A stretch of DNA of 64,000 nt from Paracoccus seriniphilus (GTDB lineage: Bacteria > Pseudomonadota > Alphaproteobacteria > Rhodobacterales > Rhodobacteraceae): positions 62,001 to 126,000 of the forward strand of contig NZ_CP067132.1 in the NCBI RefSeq assembly GCF_028553745.1. Direction: 5' to 3'. Positions 60,914 to 64,000 of the stretch are shown here, piece after piece. Position numbers and translations under genes: made by a program. The notes beneath the pieces are model-generated. The model was not told where the DNA came from. It saw only the letters and a program-made list of their open reading frames with translations, and did not search any database. Numbering within the stretch: position 1 is the first letter of the stretch; each line of letters begins with the position of its first letter.

Positions 60914-62706
60914 GACCCTGTTTCCTTGGCTTCCTTGGCGCGTTCGGCGTAAAATGCGGCCAGAATGTCGAATGCCGCCTTGCGCGTCGTCTTGTCTGCG
61001 GCGATCAGTCCCTTGCGGTTCCAGCCACGCTGGTAAATGCCCTGCCGACGCTCGGTCCTGAAATCATAGAGGATCCATGGCGACATGCCCTTGACGTAAT
61101 CCAACCCGGCCAATGTGGCGGTCTGCTTGCGATAGATTTCGGCCTGATATGCCTCGGAGAACAGCCCCTCGGCAGGGCCCTCCGGACTGATATCGGCATC
61201 GGCTCCTGTTTCGGAGATCACCACCGGCCTGTCCGGGCTGGAGTTCTTGCCGATCCGCCCAAGATCATCGAAATCTTCGTCATACCAGCCATAATATTCA
61301 TTGATTCCAATGATATCCAGATGCTCGGTCAGGCGGTCCTCGATCCGCAGGGTCTGGTGATTGACCAGACATGCCGCCGCGATCAGCCGGGTCGGGTCCA
61401 TGGCGCGGGCATGGGCAGCGAGGCCGGACATGAAATCAAGCCGCGCGTCGGTATCGGCATTTTCGTTGCCTATCGACCAGATCACCACCGAGGCCCGGTT
61501 GCGGTCGCGCCTGATCAGTTCGGCCAGTTGGTTTTCGGCATCGGCTCGCGTTGCAGGATTGGGGAAGTCGATGGCCCAATAGACCGGAATTTCTGCCCAG
61601 ATCAGGATGCCACGTTCGTCAGCCAGTTGTGCTGCGCGTTCGTGATGCGGATAATGCGCCAGACGCATGAAGTTGCAGTTGAGATCACGCGCATGGTCGA
61701 ACCGGCGGATCAGATCCTCTTCCGTCGTGACCTTGCCCAGATCGCGATCATCCTCATGCACCGCGATACCGCGCAGCCAGATCGGGCTGCCGTTCAGCAG
61801 AATTTCGGTCCCGCGCCGCTGGATCTGGCGAAAGCCGACACGGTCGCGCACCTGATCGGCACCGGCCGTCAGGGTCACATCGTAAAGATGGGGGTCTTCA
61901 GGTGACCACAGGCGCGGAGATGCCGCAATCTCGATCTCTCCGACGCCATCGGTCAGGGGGATTTCGACCTCGGCCAGACCTTCAATCTGCAACCGGGCGC
62001 TGTCCGCGCCCTCGATCTCGACCCGCGCGGTGATCCGATCATAGGAATCGGGCGCAAGAGACAGTACAAGATCCCGGATCACCGTCCGCGGTGTGCGATA
62101 CAGCGACACTTCGCGGTAGACACCGCCATAGTTGAACCAGTCGGTGTTCTGCATGGGCACGCGATCGGCCTGCCGGCGATTGTCCACGAACAGCATCAGC
62201 CAGTTGCGACCCGGCCGGACATGATCGGTCAGTTCCACGAAGAAAGGCGTCGATGCGCCAAGATGATTGCCAAGATAGGTTCCGTTCAGGAACACCTTGC
62301 AGTCATAGCTTGCCGCCCCGACACGCAGGAACAGGCGTCCGTCAGGATCAGGTTCCAGATCCAGCGGGCGCGTGTACCATGACCCACCTTCAAAGAAATA
62401 CCACTTGTCCTGCAGCATCTGCCAGTTCGAGGGCACCGGCACGACCTCTCCCATGAAGGGATCGTAATCCCATGGCTCACTACGCTCGGACGGGGGCTGT
62501 GGCTGCATCGCGAACCATTTCTGACGCAGTCCCGTATCCAGCAGATCGACGCAGAAATTCCACTCTCCGTCCAGCGATTGCGCCACGCGACCGCCGGTGA
62601 AGATCATCCCGCGATGGGTCAGGTTGCGCGCATCATAGGCGCGCGCGTAGCCCTCGTCGTGAAGGGCCGCCAAGGCATTTTCAGCAAGCTCGGAACGTTC
62701 CAGCAT
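60910..62706 (-). CDS. uidA: GH2 beta-glucuronidase, cytoplasmic
   Basis: The 598 residues have the GH2 order: sugar-binding domain (FFEGGSWYTRPLDL, FLNGTYLGNHLGASTPFFVE), an immunoglobulin-like domain and the barrel with LRGIAVHEDD. The acid/base Glu is in VIWSIGNEN and the nucleophile Glu in VVISETGAD. N563-R-K565 near the C-terminus reproduces the NxK motif that binds the glucuronate carboxylate, which favours beta-glucuronidase over beta-galactosidase. No signal peptide is seen, so imported glucuronides are split inside the cell. The uxuA and TRAP genes support this. Confidence 0.88.
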   Translation of the reverse strand: MLERSELAENALAALHDEGYARAYDARNLTHRGMIFTGGRVAQSLDGEWNFCVDLLDTGLRQKWFAMQPQPPSERSEPWDYDPFMGEVVPVPSNWQMLQDKWYFFEGGSWYTRPLDLEPDPDGRLFLRVGAASYDCKVFLNGTYLGNHLGASTPFFVELTDHVRPGRNWLMLFVDNRRQADRVPMQNTDWFNYGGVYREVSLYRTPRTVIRDLVLSLAPDSYDRITARVEIEGADSARLQIEGLAEVEIPLTDGVGEIEIAASPRLWSPEDPHLYDVTLTAGADQVRDRVGFRQIQRRGTEILLNGSPIWLRGIAVHEDDRDLGKVTTEEDLIRRFDHARDLNCNFMRLAHYPHHERAAQLADERGILIWAEIPVYWAIDFPNPATRADAENQLAELIRRDRNRASVVIWSIGNENADTDARLDFMSGLAAHARAMDPTRLIAAACLVNHQTLRIEDRLTEHLDIIGINEYYGWYDEDFDDLGRIGKNSSPDRPVVISETGADADISPEGPAEGLFSEAYQAEIYRKQTATLAGLDYVKGMSPWILYDFRTERRQGIYQRGWNRKGLIAADKTTRKAAFDILAAFYAERAKEAKETGS

Positions 62707-62721
62707 GACGGCCCCTTCCGT

Positions 62722-63702
62722 TTATTGCGCCGCAGCGCGGATTTGATCGATCAATTCGGCCAGCTCGGGATTGCCTTCGGTGGCCTCGTCGTACATCGGC
62801 TGAACGGCCTCGATGAAGGGCGTCTTGTCCACCTGATGGATCTCGACACCCATCTCGCTTTGCGCTTCGGCAATCGCTGCGTCCGAGGCTTTCTTCCATT
62901 CGGCACTGTGGAAGGTCATCGAGTTGCGGGCCGCGGTCGAAAGCGCGGTCTTTTCCTCTTCGGTCAGGCCATCCCAGGCGCAGTTCGAAATGAACACGAC
63001 CGAGGGAATCATCGTGTGCTCGTCCAGCGAGAAATGCTTGGATACTTCGCCATGACGCGCGGTGGTCAATGCGGTGGGATTGTTTTCGGCGCCATCCACG
63101 ACGCCCTGTTGCAGCGCGGAATACAGCTCTCCCCAGCCGATCGGGGTGGGATTGGCACCCAGCAGTTCGACCATCCGCACTGCCGAGGGGCTGGGCTGGA
63201 CGCGGATTTTCATGCCTTGCAGGTCTGCGGGGCTGAGAATCGGCTTGTTGGTATAAAAAGATCTTGCGCCTTCAGTATAATAGGCCAGACCACGAATGCC
63301 GGATTCAGCAGCCTTGTCCAGGATGGACTGGCCAATCTCGCCGGTGATGATCTTGTTGAAATGCTTCTCGCTCTGGAACATGTAGGGCAGGTTGAAGGCG
63401 GCATAGACCGGGGCAAAGGCCTCCAGCTCCGACGTATTCGATTTCGCCATGTCCAACGAGCAGTTCTGGACCTGTTCGGTCGATTCGCGCTGCGAACCCA
63501 GCTGACCGTTGGGGTAGATGCGGATCTTCAGCGCGCCATCCGTTGCCGCTTCGACCTCATCGGCCATTTTCTGCATCGAGATATGGACCGGGTGATCCTT
63601 GGGATTGTTGTGGTTGAGACGCAGTGTTTTCGCGTCAGCCGATGCGGCCATTGCCAGCATGGACAGCGCGGTGGTGGCGGCCAGCGTTTTTGCCGTGGTC
63701 AT
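62722..63702 (-). CDS. TRAP transporter substrate-binding protein (DctP family)
   Basis: A Sec signal peptide (MTTAKTLAATTALSMLAMAA, cleaved near ADAKT) precedes a 326-residue DctP-type protein with LRLNHNNPKDHPVHISMQKM, IYPNGQLGSQRE, the GMKIRVQPSPSAVRMVELLG segment carrying the carboxylate-binding Arg, and WGELYSALQQGVVDGAENNP. The ATG at 63700-63702 follows GGGAGGAACTTC. It heads the leftward uidA-uxuR-uxuA operon, 16 bases before uidA. Its ligand is probably a uronic acid or glucuronide. The membrane subunits start on the opposite strand. Confidence 0.92.
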   Translation of the reverse strand: MTTAKTLAATTALSMLAMAASADAKTLRLNHNNPKDHPVHISMQKMADEVEAATDGALKIRIYPNGQLGSQRESTEQVQNCSLDMAKSNTSELEAFAPVYAAFNLPYMFQSEKHFNKIITGEIGQSILDKAAESGIRGLAYYTEGARSFYTNKPILSPADLQGMKIRVQPSPSAVRMVELLGANPTPIGWGELYSALQQGVVDGAENNPTALTTARHGEVSKHFSLDEHTMIPSVVFISNCAWDGLTEEEKTALSTAARNSMTFHSAEWKKASDAAIAEAQSEMGVEIHQVDKTPFIEAVQPMYDEATEGNPELAELIDQIRAAAQ

Positions 63703-63803
63703 GAAGTTCCTCCCAGAAGATTCGCGACGAGAACCCGTCGGTCTGATGTAAAGCCGGTTGCAGAATAAATTCCGGGGTAATTTGGGCCACCAATTTTCCT
63801 CGG

Positions 63804-63837
63804 TGTCAACCAATTTTGCAAAATTGGTTGACCACTT
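63804..63837. promoter_or_regulatory. 28-bp perfect palindrome with UxuR-like sites between divergent TRAP genes
   Basis: GTCAACCAATTTTG (63805-63818) followed by its exact mirror to 63832 gives a perfect 28-base palindrome. Each arm holds a TTGAC -35 hexamer: TTGACA pointing left (63809-63804) and TTGACC pointing right (63828-63833), the latter with CATTCT 17 bases on. AAATTGGTTGACCACTT at 63821-63837 resembles the UxuR/ExuR consensus. A bound regulator could shut both promoters at once. Confidence 0.75.
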
Positions 63838-63939
63838 CTTGCAACCCCTGCATTCTGCGCCCGACTCGCAGGGGTGATCGCGCCCCGCTTCGGGAGGAAG
63901 GATTGCCATGCCACATGAAATGATCGCAGGGGCACACCC

Positions 63940-64000
63940 ATGAGACGTATCGCCGACGCCATGCTGCGTTTCGGAATCATCGCAGTGTTCCTGGTCTTGC
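63940..64000 (+). CDS. Partial TRAP transporter small permease (DctQ-like)
   Basis: From the ATG at 63940, 20 codons read MRRIADAMLRFGIIAVFLVL, a short charged start followed by a membrane helix, as in DctQ-type small permeases. AGGGG stands 8 bases upstream. It diverges from the dctP gene, and the large permease would be expected beyond the window edge. The call rests on context more than on the 20 visible residues. Confidence 0.55.
   Translation, partial: MRRIADAMLRFGIIAVFLVL

Noticed and set aside
59255..60952. Plus-strand open frame of 565 codons
   Set aside because: Antisense to uxuA and the UxuR-like gene, which are well supported.
1..64000. CRISPR arrays, tRNA or rRNA genes, replication origin, phage genes
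   Set aside because: No regularly spaced repeats, cloverleaf-like gaps, rRNA segments, rep or par genes or phage structural genes were noticed on either strand.

Overview
The window is GC-rich and densely coded. It carries TRAP (DctP and TAXI), tripartite tricarboxylate (TTT) and ABC transporters, a DUF5368 protein and DctQ-type genes. Together these suggest an alphaproteobacterium of the Rhodobacterales, most likely Paracoccus-like (inference from gene content; no rRNA or tRNA was seen). It reads as an accessory catabolic region: about 50 intact protein genes, mostly scavenging operons that each pair a transporter with its regulator, plus one decayed insertion-sequence scar at 9842-10525.

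Layout. 1-2557: start of a probable binding protein, an SDR dehydrogenase, a divergent GntR regulator and a small P-loop kinase. 2621-4433: rsgA and an unrecognised low-GC ORF. 4797-9660: a Tat-exported sulfide:quinone reductase-like flavoprotein, a DUF5368 membrane protein and a DevB-DevC-DevA type ABC exporter. 9842-10525: fused remains of IS66-type and IS30-type elements. 10813-25378: a divergent amino-sugar regulon. An ABC sugar importer, a Gfo/Idh/MocA oxidoreductase and CutC face a chimeric RpiR/DeoR-type regulator, AgaS, a ROK kinase, AgaZ, NagA, a GH20 hexosaminidase and an M81 (MlrC) protein. 25395-28234: GntR, an orphan TAXI binding protein and a class IV aminotransferase. 28297-32535: CueR, an acyl-CoA ligase and a ClC channel.

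32611-47344: two adjacent LysR + sulfatase + TTT modules. In the first, sulfatase, tctCBA and the four-carbon acid sugar pathway ltnD-otnK-otnC-otnI form one apparent eight-gene operon. 47348-51695: an NTase-fold protein behind two inverted repeats, then an FGGY kinase, 2-hydroxyacid dehydrogenase and class II aldolase operon. 51870-58988: a cytosolic arylsulfatase with a SsuABC/TauABC-like importer and a LacI regulator whose promoter region holds LacI-type operators. 58985-64000: mannonate dehydratase, a UxuR-like GntR regulator, a GH2 beta-glucuronidase and a TRAP transporter split around a 28-bp palindrome.

How it fits together: three cysteine-type sulfatases, a GH20 hexosaminidase, a GH2 glucuronidase, amino-sugar phosphate enzymes and mannonate dehydratase all lack export signals. 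The cell therefore appears to import small sulfated, amino- or uronic-acid glycans and sulfated organic acids intact and to dismantle them in the cytoplasm. The strongest candidate for an undescribed system is the sulfatase-TTT-threonate/erythronate operon and its sister module. Second is the RpiR-HTH/DeoR-sensor chimera. All functional calls come from reading protein motifs and gene context; no database search was possible.
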